A stretch of DNA of 64,000 bases from JANLYQ01 sp031365725 (lineage in GTDB: Bacteria > Actinomycetota > Actinomycetes > JACCUZ01): the NCBI GenBank assembly GCA_031365725.1, contig JANLYQ010000012.1:54514-118513 (forward strand), in the 5' to 3' direction. Position 1 is the first letter of the stretch. Every line of letters begins with the position of its first letter. The position numbers and the translations under genes were made by a program. Positions 52,680 to 61,180 of the stretch are shown in pieces. The notes under the pieces are model-generated. The model saw only the letters and a program-made list of their open reading frames with translations, was not told the DNA's origin and did no database searches.

Positions 52680-52826
52680 ACACCGCAGCCAGGTGACACG
52701 GCCGGCGGCGGCCCGGCGGGCTACTGACAGCCGCTCCGGAAAGGATTCGGCGCCCGGACGATGCCGCATCGTCGCCGGAGGCCTCCGACGGCAACGCCCC
52801 CGCCCCGGCCCACGGCGTACGCCGAT

Positions 52827-52832
52827 TAGGGT
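52827..52832 (+). promoter_or_regulatory. -10 box of a probable leaderless transcript ahead of the CorC-like gene
   Basis: TAGGGT is followed by 7 nt and an ATG at 52840. That ATG opens a five-codon ORF rather than the CorC-like gene itself. Confidence 0.55.
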
Positions 52833-52839
52833 GGGCGCC

Positions 52840-52857
52840 ATGGGGCCGACACGGTGA
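52840..52857 (+). CDS. Possible leaderless five-codon mini-ORF (MGPTR) overlapping the next start
   Basis: ATG GGG CCG ACA CGG TGA begins 7 nt after a TAGGGT -10 box. Its stop overlaps the GTG of the CorC-like gene as GTGA (52854-52857). If transcription starts at 52840, ribosomes would first read this peptide and could re-initiate on the main gene. The main gene has no clear ribosome site of its own, which supports coupling. No function is known, and chance cannot be excluded. Confidence 0.4.
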   Translation: MGPTR

Positions 52858-54230
52858 ACGGCACCGTCGCCAACGCGCTGCTGGTCGGCTTCTTCCTGCT
52901 CGTCGGCGGGTTCTTCTCCGGCTCCGAGATCGCGCTGGTCTCGTTGCGCGAGGGCCAGGTTCGGGCCATCGCCCAGCGCGGCAAGCGTGGGCAGAAGGTC
53001 GCCGAGCTCCATGCGGACCCCAACCGGTTCCTCGCCGCGGTCCAGCTCGGGGTGACGCTGGCCGGGTTCCTGTCCGCGGCGTTCGGCTCCTCGGCCTTCG
53101 CCGACGACCTGGCACCGGTGCTGCGCGGCTGGGGGCTGGGGCAGCCGTCCGGACCCGCGAGCGCCGGAGCCAAAGACTCGGCCTACTGGGTGGCCTTCCT
53201 CCTCGTCACCCTCGTCATCACCTACCTCGCACTGGTCATCAGCGAGCTCGCACCCAAACGCATCGGCCTGCAACGGGCGCAGGGCATCGCGCTGCTCGCT
53301 GCTCCGACTCTCGACCGGCTGGCCCGCGCGTCGCGCCCGGTGATCTGGCTGCTGTCGCGCTCGACCGACGTCATCGTGCGCCTCTTCGGGGTCGACCCCA
53401 AGGCCGGCCGCGAGACCATCTCGGAGGAGGAGCTGCGCGACATCGTCGCCGGGCACGAGACCCTTGGGCGCGAGGAACGCCAGCTGATCGAGGACGTCTT
53501 CGAGGCCGGCGAGCGCCAGCTGCACGAGGTGATGGTGCCGCGCACCGAGGTCGACTTCCTTGACGCGTCGATGCCGGTGTCGACCGCGATGCGGCTGGCC
53601 GCGACCAACCCGCACAGCCGCTATCCCGTCGTCCGCGGGTCGCAGGACGACGTCGTGGGCTTCGTGCACGTGCGCGACCTGTTCGACCCCGATCTGGCCG
53701 GCTCGGCGACCCGCGTCGGCGAGGTGGCCCGTCCGGTCAAGCTGATGCCCGGCACCAAACGGGTGCTCTCCGCGCTCTCGGAGATGCGCCGTGAGGGTCA
53801 CCACGTCGCGATCGTCGTCGACGAGTACGGCGGCACCGACGGCATCGTCACCATGGAAGACCTGATGGAGGAGGTCATCGGCGACATCCACGACGAGTAC
53901 GACGTCGCCGCCGAGCCCTCCCGCCAGCTCGTGGACGGTGATGTCGAGGTCGACGGGCTGCTCAACCTCGAGGACTTCGAGGACAGCACCGGGCTCGAGC
54001 TGCCCGAAGGTCCCTACGAGACGCTGGCCGGGTTCGTCATTAACGAGCTCGGTCGTCTGCCCCAGGTGGGTGACAGCATCGCCGCCCTCGGTCGACAGTT
54101 CACGGTCACCGAGCTGGACGGCCGGCGGGTGGCGCGGGTGCGCATCACCGTTGACCCGCTCCCCGACGAGACTCCAGCCGACCCCGCCGGTCCCGCTGAC
54201 CAGACTGAGCCCGCGCGCCCGGCGTCCTGA
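52854..54230 (+). CDS. HlyC/CorC (CNNM) family membrane protein
   Basis: 458 residues from a GTG. An N-terminal DUF21/CNNM membrane domain (1-200; LLVGFFLLVGGFFSGSEIALVSL and three further hydrophobic stretches, with the family pattern SELAPKRIGLQ) precedes a CBS pair (about 215-340; MVPRTEVDFLDASMPV, HHVAIVVDEYGGTDGIVTMEDLMEEVIGDIHDE). A C-terminal CorC_HlyC domain (VDGLLNLEDF, ETLAGFVINELGRLP) follows. These proteins take part in Mg2+/Co2+ homeostasis, probably as efflux transporters. The C-tail is Pro/Asp-rich. Upstream lies the mini-ORF described separately. Confidence 0.94.
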   Translation: MNGTVANALLVGFFLLVGGFFSGSEIALVSLREGQVRAIAQRGKRGQKVAELHADPNRFLAAVQLGVTLAGFLSAAFGSSAFADDLAPVLRGWGLGQPSGPASAGAKDSAYWVAFLLVTLVITYLALVISELAPKRIGLQRAQGIALLAAPTLDRLARASRPVIWLLSRSTDVIVRLFGVDPKAGRETISEEELRDIVAGHETLGREERQLIEDVFEAGERQLHEVMVPRTEVDFLDASMPVSTAMRLAATNPHSRYPVVRGSQDDVVGFVHVRDLFDPDLAGSATRVGEVARPVKLMPGTKRVLSALSEMRREGHHVAIVVDEYGGTDGIVTMEDLMEEVIGDIHDEYDVAAEPSRQLVDGDVEVDGLLNLEDFEDSTGLELPEGPYETLAGFVINELGRLPQVGDSIAALGRQFTVTELDGRRVARVRITVDPLPDETPADPAGPADQTEPARPAS

Positions 54231-54262
54231 CCGTCGGCACCTCCCCTGGCAGAATGCCGAGC

Positions 54263-55306
54263 ATGCCGATGCCGTCAGCGACCGACCGACCGCGTGTCCT
54301 GTCCGGCATGCAGCCCACGGCCGACTCGCTGCACCTGGGCAACTACCTCGGCGCGCTGCTGCAGTGGGTGGCGCTGCAGGACGACCACGAGACGTTCTAC
54401 TGCGTCGTCGACCTGCATGCGATCACGATGGACGCGCCGGACCCGGAGGTCCTGCGGACCCGCACCCGGGTGACCGCGGCGCAGTACCTCGCTGCCGGAG
54501 TCGACCTCGATCGGTCGACGCTGTTCGTACAGAGCCACGTGACCGAGCACGCGCAACTCGCCTGGGTGCTGGGTTGTCTGACCGGCATGGGTGAGGCCGG
54601 TCGCATGACGCAGTACAAGGACAAGGCCGCGCGCGGCGGTGCCGATCGTGCCTCGGTGGGCCTGTTCACCTACCCGATCCTCCAAGCGGCCGACATCCTG
54701 CTCTACCAGGCACACCAGGTGCCGGTCGGTGAGGACCAGCGCCAGCACATCGAGCTGACCCGCGACCTTGCGCAGCGGTTCAACCACCGCTACGGCGAGA
54801 CGTTCCGGGTGCCGGAGCCGTACATCATGAAGGAGACCGCCAAGATCTACGACCTGCAGGTCGTCGACAAGCAGATGTCGAAGTCCCTCGGCGGGGCCGG
54901 CGTGGTGTGGATGCTCGACGAGCCCAAGGCGATCGAGAAGAAGATCAAGTCAGCGGTCACCGACACCGACAGGGACATCCGCTACGACCCCGCGACCAAG
55001 CCCGGGGTGAGCAACCTGCTGGCCATCCTGTCCTCCATCGGCGGCGAGTCCGTGCCGGCACTCGTCGAGCGGTTCACCGGCGCCGGCTACGGCGACCTGA
55101 AGAAGGACGTTGCGAGCGCGGTGCTCGACTTCGCCGTCCCGTTCCAGGCCCGGGTGCACAGCTATCTCGACGACCCGGCCGAGCTGGACGCGGTGCTGGC
55201 GCGCGGCGCTCTGCGAGCCCGCGAGGTCGCGGCGGCCACCCTCACCGAGGTCTACGACAAGGTCGGCTTCCTGCCGGCGGCACCGCTCCCCGGACGCGCG
55301 GGGTGA
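54263..55306 (+). CDS. trpS: Tryptophanyl-tRNA synthetase
   Basis: 347 residues from the ATG at 54263; ATGs at 54254 and 54269 are in the same frame. I chose 54263 because CAGAAT (54250-54255) lies 7 nt before it, like the other leaderless starts here. It is a class I synthetase with RVLSGMQPTADSLHLGNYLG (HIGH-type motif as HLGN) and KQMSKS (KMSKS). It charges tRNA-Trp. Its stop overlaps the start of the 2H phosphoesterase gene. Confidence 0.96.
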   Translation: MPMPSATDRPRVLSGMQPTADSLHLGNYLGALLQWVALQDDHETFYCVVDLHAITMDAPDPEVLRTRTRVTAAQYLAAGVDLDRSTLFVQSHVTEHAQLAWVLGCLTGMGEAGRMTQYKDKAARGGADRASVGLFTYPILQAADILLYQAHQVPVGEDQRQHIELTRDLAQRFNHRYGETFRVPEPYIMKETAKIYDLQVVDKQMSKSLGGAGVVWMLDEPKAIEKKIKSAVTDTDRDIRYDPATKPGVSNLLAILSSIGGESVPALVERFTGAGYGDLKKDVASAVLDFAVPFQARVHSYLDDPAELDAVLARGALRAREVAAATLTEVYDKVGFLPAAPLPGRAG

Positions 55307-55857
55307 CGGGCACCCGCACGATCGGTGTCGCGATCGCCATCCCGGAGCCGCACGGCAGTGCCCTGCAACGCGTGCGCGAGAGCTACGGCGACGACCTGGC
55401 CGGCTCGATCCCCACCCACATCACGCTGCTACCGCCGACCGAGGTCGACGCCGACGGGCTCGACGAGATCGAGTCGCACCTGCGCGCCGTGGCCGCAGCC
55501 AAGGCGCCGTTCGACATCCACCTTCGTGGTTCGGGCACCTTCCACCCGGTCTCGCCGGTCGTCTTCGTGTCGGTGGTCCTGGGCATCAGCGAGTGCGAGC
55601 GGGTGGAGGCCCGCGTGCGGTCGGGTCCTCTCATGCGCGACCTGGCCTTCCCCTACCACCCGCACGTGACGGTGGCCCACGACCGGCCGGCTGAGGTGCT
55701 GCAGCAGGCGTTCGACGACCTCGCGGGCTATGACGTGCGGTTCCCCGTGTGGGGCTTCAGCCTCTATGAGCACGGTCCGGACGGTGTATGGCGGCCGCAG
55801 CGGGACTTCCCGCTCGGCCAGGACCTGCCCGGGCCCTCGAGCCTGTCGACGGCATGA
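55303..55857 (+). CDS. 2H phosphoesterase (2'-5' RNA ligase family)
   Basis: 184 residues from a GTG overlapping the trpS stop (GTGA). The two catalytic HxT motifs are HIT (39-41, in PTHITLLPP) and HVT (121-123, in PYHPHVTVAHD). Members cut or join 2'-5' or cyclic phosphodiester bonds in RNA or nucleotides; the cellular substrate is unknown. The overlap chain trpS-2H-YihY suggests one transcript, and the pairing with a tRNA synthetase hints at RNA processing, which is speculative. Confidence 0.9.
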   Translation: MTGTRTIGVAIAIPEPHGSALQRVRESYGDDLAGSIPTHITLLPPTEVDADGLDEIESHLRAVAAAKAPFDIHLRGSGTFHPVSPVVFVSVVLGISECERVEARVRSGPLMRDLAFPYHPHVTVAHDRPAEVLQQAFDDLAGYDVRFPVWGFSLYEHGPDGVWRPQRDFPLGQDLPGPSSLSTA

Positions 55858-56897
55858 AGATCCTCGACGACGCCAAGGCCCGGCTGCATGACGCGCGTGC
55901 GGCACATCCGGTCGTTGACCACGCGGCGCGTGCCTACAAGCGACACAGCGAGGTCCTCGGCGGGCAGGTCGCCGGGGCAGTCACCTACTTCGGCTTTCTT
56001 GCCTTCTTCCCGGTGCTGGCGCTGGCCTTTGCGGTGGTCGGCTACGTCAGCATCGTCTATCCCGGTGCGCGCGACGGCATCACCTCGGCGGTGCAGGGCG
56101 CCTTCCCCAGCCTCATCGGGTCCGGCTCCAGCCAGATCAACATCGACGACGTCGTGTCGGCGAAGGCCGGTGCGGGGCTGATCGGTCTCGTCGGGCTGCT
56201 GTACGCCGGGCTCGGCTGGCTCGACGCGTTGCGCGACGGACTGCGCCGGGTGTTCGGCACCCTCGACGAGCCGTTGTCCTTCCTCCGCAAGAAGCTCACG
56301 GACCTGCTGGTGCTGGTGCTGCTCGGCGTGGCGTTGATCGCCTCGGTCGCCGTGAGCACCTTGGCGACCAACGCCACCGCTGCTGTGCTCGGCGTCGTCG
56401 GGCTCGCGCACTCCCTGACCGCCACCTTGCTGCTCAAGGTGCTGGCGGTCGTGCTGGCACTCGCCGTCGACTGGGCGGTCTTCGCGATCCTGCTCTCGCG
56501 GCTGCCCGGCGGCCACGTCCCGTGGCGGAACGTGCGATCCGGCGCGCTGATCGCCGCGGTGGGGTTCGAGGTGCTCAAGCTGCTCGGCACCTTCCTCATC
56601 GCGAAGACCACCCACAACCCGCTCTACGCGACCTTCGGGGTCATCGTCGGTCTGTTGGTGTGGATCAACTTCGTGTCGCGGCTGCTGGTCTACGCCGCCG
56701 CCTGGACCGCGACTCAGGCCAGCGGATCGGTGCGGGTGGCCGCTCCGCCGGACTACGAGCCGGTGCGGGTAGGCGTCGTGGACTCCGCGTCCTCGGCCCC
56801 ACGCAAGGGCAGGACTCTGACGGTGCGCGGCGCGATCGTCGGCGCTGCCGTCGGTGCCGGTCTGGCCGAGCTGTCGAGGCGCACCCGGCGCGGGTGA
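55854..56897 (+). CDS. YihY/BrkB family membrane protein
   Basis: 347 residues from the ATG overlapping the previous stop (ATGA). Six predicted spans start at GGQVAGAVTYFGFLAFFPVLALAF, with the family-typical YAGLGWLDALRDGLRRVFG and ATFGVIVGLLVWINFVSRLLVYAAAW. Function is unknown (formerly called RNase BN in error; some are tied to virulence or lipid handling). The last 48 codons overlap, on the opposite strand, the 3' end of the carboxypeptidase gene by 145 bp. Confidence 0.9.
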   Translation: MKILDDAKARLHDARAAHPVVDHAARAYKRHSEVLGGQVAGAVTYFGFLAFFPVLALAFAVVGYVSIVYPGARDGITSAVQGAFPSLIGSGSSQINIDDVVSAKAGAGLIGLVGLLYAGLGWLDALRDGLRRVFGTLDEPLSFLRKKLTDLLVLVLLGVALIASVAVSTLATNATAAVLGVVGLAHSLTATLLLKVLAVVLALAVDWAVFAILLSRLPGGHVPWRNVRSGALIAAVGFEVLKLLGTFLIAKTTHNPLYATFGVIVGLLVWINFVSRLLVYAAAWTATQASGSVRVAAPPDYEPVRVGVVDSASSAPRKGRTLTVRGAIVGAAVGAGLAELSRRTRRG

Positions 56898-58102
56898 GCC
56901 TGCCGCGACCCCCCAGCGCCGTACCCGCCTCGACGCCGGACCCGGCGGCGTACGGCCCGGATGCGCAACGCGACGACCAGCACGAGCAGCAGCACAAGCC
57001 CGAGCACCCCTCGCGGCGCCGACCAGAGTGAGGGGAACCAGGACAGCGTCGGAAGTTCCAGCCCGGGACCCGACGAGCCCGTCGCCCGGGCGGCGCGGGT
57101 GCCGTGCCGGGCGACCGTGGCCGCCTGCGCGGGAGGTACGGCGACCAGCGTGCCGACCGGGCGGGCGGCCGCGCCACTGTGGAACCCCCAGGTCAGCAGG
57201 GCGCCCGAGTCGCGCCAGGCGTCGCCGGGGGAGTGCAGCACCACCGCAAGCAACGTGTGGCCGTCACGGGTGGCCGCGCCGATGAAGGCGCCGCGGGCCA
57301 GCGTGGTCCAGCCGGTCTTGATGCCGATGGCGCCGGGATAGTTCAGCAGCAGCCGGTCCTGGGTGTAGATCTCGAAGGTCCTGCGCACCTTCCCGGCCGC
57401 GGCCATCTTGCCGGGAAAGCGAGCGCGCACGGTCGAGGCCGCGGTGCGGAAGTCGGCTCGCGCCATCGCCGCCCGCGCGATGACCGCAAGGTCGTACGCC
57501 GAGGTCACCTGACCTGGCGCGTCGAGGCCGCTGGGGTTGCGCACGACCGTGTCGCGAGCGCCGAGGCTGCGGGCCGTCGTCGCCATGTCGGCCACGGTCT
57601 GCGGCACCCCACCGGCCACGCTGGCAAGACCGCTGGCGGCGTCGTTGCCCGAGACCAGGAACAGCGCCTGCCAGAGCTGGGCCACGGTGTAGGTCGCGCC
57701 CGGCACCATGCCCGCCCGGCTGCCCTCGGCGCGGGCGTCGGCGTCGGTCGCGGTGTAGACGGTGGTGGGGTCAAGTCGCGGCATCAACGTCAGCGCGGTG
57801 AGCACCTTCAGGGTGCTGGCCGGGCGCAGCAGCCCGTGCGCGTCCTTGGCGGCGAGGACCTTGCCGCTGTCGAGGTCGGCCAGGACGTACGCCGCGGAAC
57901 CGATCTTCGGCAGCGCACCCGCGCCGGGCGCGTCCACCACGACGTTGTGCGAGCCGAGCGCTGAGCCACCGACCACGGCCGACGCACCGGGTGTCGGGGT
58001 GCTGAAGGCTGCTGCGGCCGGCGTCGTACCGACTGCGGCGCCGGCCAGCACGGTGAGCAGGCCGGCGGCCAGCACCCTCGCACCTGTAGGTGGCCGTCTC
58101 AT
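56753..58102 (-). CDS. D-alanyl-D-alanine carboxypeptidase (S11, PBP5-like)
   Basis: 449 residues from the ATG at 58102, where TAGCCT 7 nt upstream marks a leaderless start; the frame extends only 14 codons further. A signal peptide (ARVLAAGLLTVLAGAAVG, residues 8-25) is followed by the penicilloyl-serine site PASTLK (Ser96, Lys99), SGN (151-153) and KTG (262-264). A C-terminal membrane segment (about 365-385) and a basic, Pro/Thr-rich cytoplasmic tail end it. It trims the terminal D-Ala of peptidoglycan stem peptides. The tail overlaps the convergent YihY gene. Confidence 0.92.
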   Translation of the reverse strand: MRRPPTGARVLAAGLLTVLAGAAVGTTPAAAAFSTPTPGASAVVGGSALGSHNVVVDAPGAGALPKIGSAAYVLADLDSGKVLAAKDAHGLLRPASTLKVLTALTLMPRLDPTTVYTATDADARAEGSRAGMVPGATYTVAQLWQALFLVSGNDAASGLASVAGGVPQTVADMATTARSLGARDTVVRNPSGLDAPGQVTSAYDLAVIARAAMARADFRTAASTVRARFPGKMAAAGKVRRTFEIYTQDRLLLNYPGAIGIKTGWTTLARGAFIGAATRDGHTLLAVVLHSPGDAWRDSGALLTWGFHSGAAARPVGTLVAVPPAQAATVARHGTRAARATGSSGPGLELPTLSWFPSLWSAPRGVLGLVLLLVLVVALRIRAVRRRVRRRGGYGAGGSRQAHPRRVRLDSSARPAPTAAPTIAPRTVRVLPLRGAEDAESTTPTRTGS

Positions 58103-58109
58103 CACCGGC

Positions 58110-58144
58110 AGGCTAACGGCGCGGAGGCCCGTCCTGGCTAGCAT
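58110..58144. promoter_or_regulatory. Back-to-back leaderless promoters for the carboxypeptidase and mutase genes
   Basis: Only 50 bp separate the two starts. On the minus strand TAGCCT (complement of 58110-58115) lies 7 nt before the ATG at 58102. On the plus strand TAGCAT (58139-58144) lies 8 nt before the ATG at 58153. Neither gene has a ribosome site. Confidence 0.6.
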
Positions 58145-58152
58145 CCGGTGGC

Positions 58153-59742
58153 ATGTCGCGCGATTCCGAGTCCGGTCTGCCGATCCAGCCCGTCTACGGG
58201 CCGGACGCGCTCGACGGCTGGGACCCGACGAGCCAGCTCGGTGAGCCCGGCGGGCACCCGTTCACCCGCGGTGTCTACCCCTCGATGTACACCGGCCGGC
58301 CGTGGACGATGCGGCAGTACGCCGGGTTCGGGACGGCCGCCGAGTCCAACGAGCGCTACCACCGTCTGGTGGAGGCCGGCACCGGCGGGCTCTCGGTCGC
58401 CTTCGACCTGCCGACCCAGATGGGCTATGACTCCGACGACCCGATCGCCCACGGCGAGGTCGGGAAAGTCGGTGTCGCGATCGACTCGATCGACGACATG
58501 CGCACGTTGTTCGACGGCATCCCGCTCGGTGAGGTGTCGACCTCGATGACCATCAATGCCCCGGCTGCGCTTCTGCTGCTGATGTACCAGCTGGTCGCCG
58601 AGGAGCAGGGCGTCGACGCCTCGCAGCTCACCGGCACGGTGCAGAACGACGTGCTCAAGGAGTACATCGCCCGCGGCACCTACATCTACCCGCCGCAGGC
58701 GTCGCTGCGACTGGTGGCCGACGTGTTTGCCTACTGCCACCAGGAGATCCCGCGCTGGAACACCATCTCCATCTCGGGCTACCACATGGCCGAGGCCGGG
58801 GCGACGCCCGCGCAGGAGGTGGCCTTCACCCTCGCCAACGCCAAGGCCTACGTCCGTGCTGCGGTGGCCGCCGGGCTCGGTGTCGACGACATCGGCCCAC
58901 GGCTGTCGTTCTTCTTCGTCGCGCGCACCACGCTGCTCGAGGAGGTCGCCAAGTTCCGCGCCGCCCGCCGGATCTGGGCGCAGGTCATGCGCGACGAGCT
59001 CGGCGCCCGTGACCCTCGATCGACGATGCTGCGATTCCACGCCCAGACCGCCGGCGTGCAGCTGACCGCTCAGCAGCCCGAGGTCAACCTGGTGCGGGTC
59101 ACCGTGCAGGCGCTGGCTGCGGTCCTCGGCGGCACCCAGTCGTTGCACACCAACTCCTACGACGAGGCGATCGCGCTGCCGACCGAGAAGGCGGCCCGCC
59201 TGGCGCTGCGTACCCAGCAGGTCATCGCGTTCGAGTCCGACCTGACCGCCACCGTCGACCCCTTCGCCGGGTCCTACGCCGTGGAGTCGATGACCGACGA
59301 CCTCGAAGCAGCCATCCGGTCGCTGATGTCCTCGATCGACGAGCTCGGCGGAGCGGTGGCCGCGATCGAGGCGGGCTATCAGAAACGCGAGATCGAGCAG
59401 TCGGCTTACGACGTGGTGACCTCCATCGAGGACGGCAGCCGCACCGTCGTCGGGGTCAACAAGTTCCAGCGTGAGCCCGGGCCGGACGAGGACGTCTACC
59501 GGCCGCTGCGGGTGGACCCGGCGATCGAGGAAGGGCAGGTGGCCCGGCTCGCCCAGCTGCGGGCCGATCGTGACGACACTGCCGTACGCCGGTCGCTGGA
59601 GGACCTGCGCACCGCCGCAGCCGGCACCGACAACGTGCTCTATCCGATGCGGGAGGCGTTGCGCGCCCGCGCCACGGTCGGCGAGATCTGCGGCCTGCTG
59701 CGCGAGGTGTGGGGCTCCCACACACCTGCCGACGCCTTCTGA
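58153..59742 (+). CDS. Acyl-CoA mutase, catalytic (large) subunit, methylmalonyl-CoA mutase family
   Basis: 529 residues, matching the substrate-binding barrel of B12-dependent mutases but ending without the B12-binding domain. Family segments: YTGRPWTMRQYAGFGTA, AFDLPTQMGYDSD, TGTVQNDVLKEYIARGTYIY, SISGYHMAEAGA, GGTQSLHTNSYDEA and VGVNKFQ. The Tyr in RQYAGF and Arg in YIARGTY are what I would expect for methylmalonyl-CoA rather than isobutyryl-CoA, but alignment is needed. It must pair with a separate cobalamin subunit, and the one at 27865-28284 is the natural candidate. Leaderless-type promoter. Product would be succinyl-CoA if it is an MCM. Confidence 0.92.
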   Translation: MSRDSESGLPIQPVYGPDALDGWDPTSQLGEPGGHPFTRGVYPSMYTGRPWTMRQYAGFGTAAESNERYHRLVEAGTGGLSVAFDLPTQMGYDSDDPIAHGEVGKVGVAIDSIDDMRTLFDGIPLGEVSTSMTINAPAALLLLMYQLVAEEQGVDASQLTGTVQNDVLKEYIARGTYIYPPQASLRLVADVFAYCHQEIPRWNTISISGYHMAEAGATPAQEVAFTLANAKAYVRAAVAAGLGVDDIGPRLSFFFVARTTLLEEVAKFRAARRIWAQVMRDELGARDPRSTMLRFHAQTAGVQLTAQQPEVNLVRVTVQALAAVLGGTQSLHTNSYDEAIALPTEKAARLALRTQQVIAFESDLTATVDPFAGSYAVESMTDDLEAAIRSLMSSIDELGGAVAAIEAGYQKREIEQSAYDVVTSIEDGSRTVVGVNKFQREPGPDEDVYRPLRVDPAIEEGQVARLAQLRADRDDTAVRRSLEDLRTAAAGTDNVLYPMREALRARATVGEICGLLREVWGSHTPADAF

Positions 59743-59794
59743 GCCCGCTCACCGCGACCGGACCTACGCAACCCGCGCAGGTAAGGTCGCGCGG

Positions 59795-61039
59795 GTGACG
59801 CCGCCCGCTGACCTGCTGGACCATGCAGTGGTGGCCGAGATCGCGGCCCGGGTCGCCGAGCTGTCCGACGAGCTCATCGCGCTGCGCCGCGACCTGCACG
59901 CCCACCCCGAGCTGTCCTGGGCCGAGGTGCGCACGACACGCGTTCTGAGAGCCCGGCTCGAGGCGGCGGGACTCAGCCCGACCGTGCTGCCGGGTGGCAC
60001 CGGGCTGCTGTGCGACATCGGCGCCGACCCCGACCGGACGCAGCGAGCCAGCAGACACATCGTCGGGCTGCGGGCCGACCTCGACGCCTTGCCGCTGGAC
60101 GACCTGACAGGCGCGGCGTACGCCTCGATCGTGCCCGGCGTCTGCCACGCCTGCGGCCACGACGTGCACACGGCGGCGGTGCTCGGTGCCGGTCTGGTGC
60201 TGGCTGGGCTGGCTGCTGAGAACAAGCTGCCTGGCGTGGTCCGGCTGGTGTTCCAGCCGGCCGAGGAGTCCTCCCGCAGCGGGGCGGTCGCCGTCGTCGA
60301 GGCGGGCGGCGCCGATGGCCTGGCACGCATCTTCGCCGTGCACTGCGACCCACGCACCGACGTCGGCAAGGTCGGCTTGCGGCCGGGTCCGATCACCGGC
60401 TCCGCCGACCAGCTGCTCGTGCGGCTGCACGGCCCGGGTGGTCACACGGCGCGCCCGCACCTGACCGCCGACCTGGTGCACGCCCTGGGTGCCGTGGTGA
60501 CCGAGGTGCCTGCGCTGCTGTCGCGCCGGGTGGACCCGCGTGCTGCTCTCACCCTGGTGTGGGGCCGGATCGAAGCCGGCCGGGCGGCCAACGCGATCCC
60601 GTCGGTCGGTGAGGTCGAGGGCACCGTGCGATGTCTCGACGCCGAGGCGTGGGCCGATGCCCCCGCCCTCGTCGAGTCCCTGGTGACCGCTGTCGCGGCG
60701 CCGTACGGCGTCCGGGCCGAGGTGGTCTACACCCGCAACGTGCCGCCGGTGGACAACGACCCCGGCAGTGTCGCGCTGATTGCCGGCGCTGTTCGGGCCA
60801 CCGAGGGCGAGGCCGCGGTCACCGGGACGGAGCAGAGCCTGGGCGGTGAGGACTTCGCGTGGTACCTGCGCCGGGTGCCTGGCGCCCTGGCCCGGCTCGG
60901 GGTCTGCCCGCCCGGCGTGCCGGCCAAGGACCGGATGGACCTGCACCAGGGGCGCTTCGACGCCGACGAGGCCGCGATCGGCGTGGGCGCGCGGGTGCTC
61001 GCTGCGACAGCGCTCGCCGCGCTGCTCTCGATCAGGTAA
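59795..61039 (+). CDS. M20-family amidohydrolase (zinc-dependent)
   Basis: 414 residues from a GTG; the open frame extends upstream only inside the mutase gene. Metal-site motifs: HAHPELSW, GLRADLDALPLDD, CHACGHDVHTA, and the catalytic glutamate in QPAEES; a dimerisation domain has GPGGHTARPH, and GGEDFAWYL supplies the last part. Relatives hydrolyse N-acyl amino acids, hippurate or aminobenzoyl-glutamate (AbgB/HipO type). No signal peptide. Substrate not determinable. It precedes a nucleoside-type ABC importer, perhaps by chance. Confidence 0.92.
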   Translation: MTPPADLLDHAVVAEIAARVAELSDELIALRRDLHAHPELSWAEVRTTRVLRARLEAAGLSPTVLPGGTGLLCDIGADPDRTQRASRHIVGLRADLDALPLDDLTGAAYASIVPGVCHACGHDVHTAAVLGAGLVLAGLAAENKLPGVVRLVFQPAEESSRSGAVAVVEAGGADGLARIFAVHCDPRTDVGKVGLRPGPITGSADQLLVRLHGPGGHTARPHLTADLVHALGAVVTEVPALLSRRVDPRAALTLVWGRIEAGRAANAIPSVGEVEGTVRCLDAEAWADAPALVESLVTAVAAPYGVRAEVVYTRNVPPVDNDPGSVALIAGAVRATEGEAAVTGTEQSLGGEDFAWYLRRVPGALARLGVCPPGVPAKDRMDLHQGRFDADEAAIGVGARVLAATALAALLSIR

Positions 61040-61089
61040 CGGCTGCGCATCATCCTGCCGAGCGGGTGAGCCGGAGGAGAACCGTTGGC

Positions 61090-61173
61090 TAGAGTGCCGA
61101 TCGCCCGACCGATCGACGGTCGGCCCCGGCGCACGGATCATCCCCTGATCGTGTCCGGCACCACCGGAAGGAG
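61090..61173 (+). promoter_or_regulatory. Promoter and leader of the BMP lipoprotein gene
   Basis: TAGAGT (61090-61095) is a good -10. The leader of about 80 nt holds a 7-bp hairpin CCGACCG/CGGTCGG (61105-61111, 61117-61123) and a ribosome site GGAAGGAG (61166-61173) before the GTG at 61181. Confidence 0.45.
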
Positions 61174-61180
61174 ACACCCA

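Noticed and set aside
52048..52696. Small proteins encoded in the repeat block (several 60-160 codon frames)
   Set aside because: Their sequences only echo the nucleotide repeats, and they lack starts with ribosome sites or any protein-like conservation.
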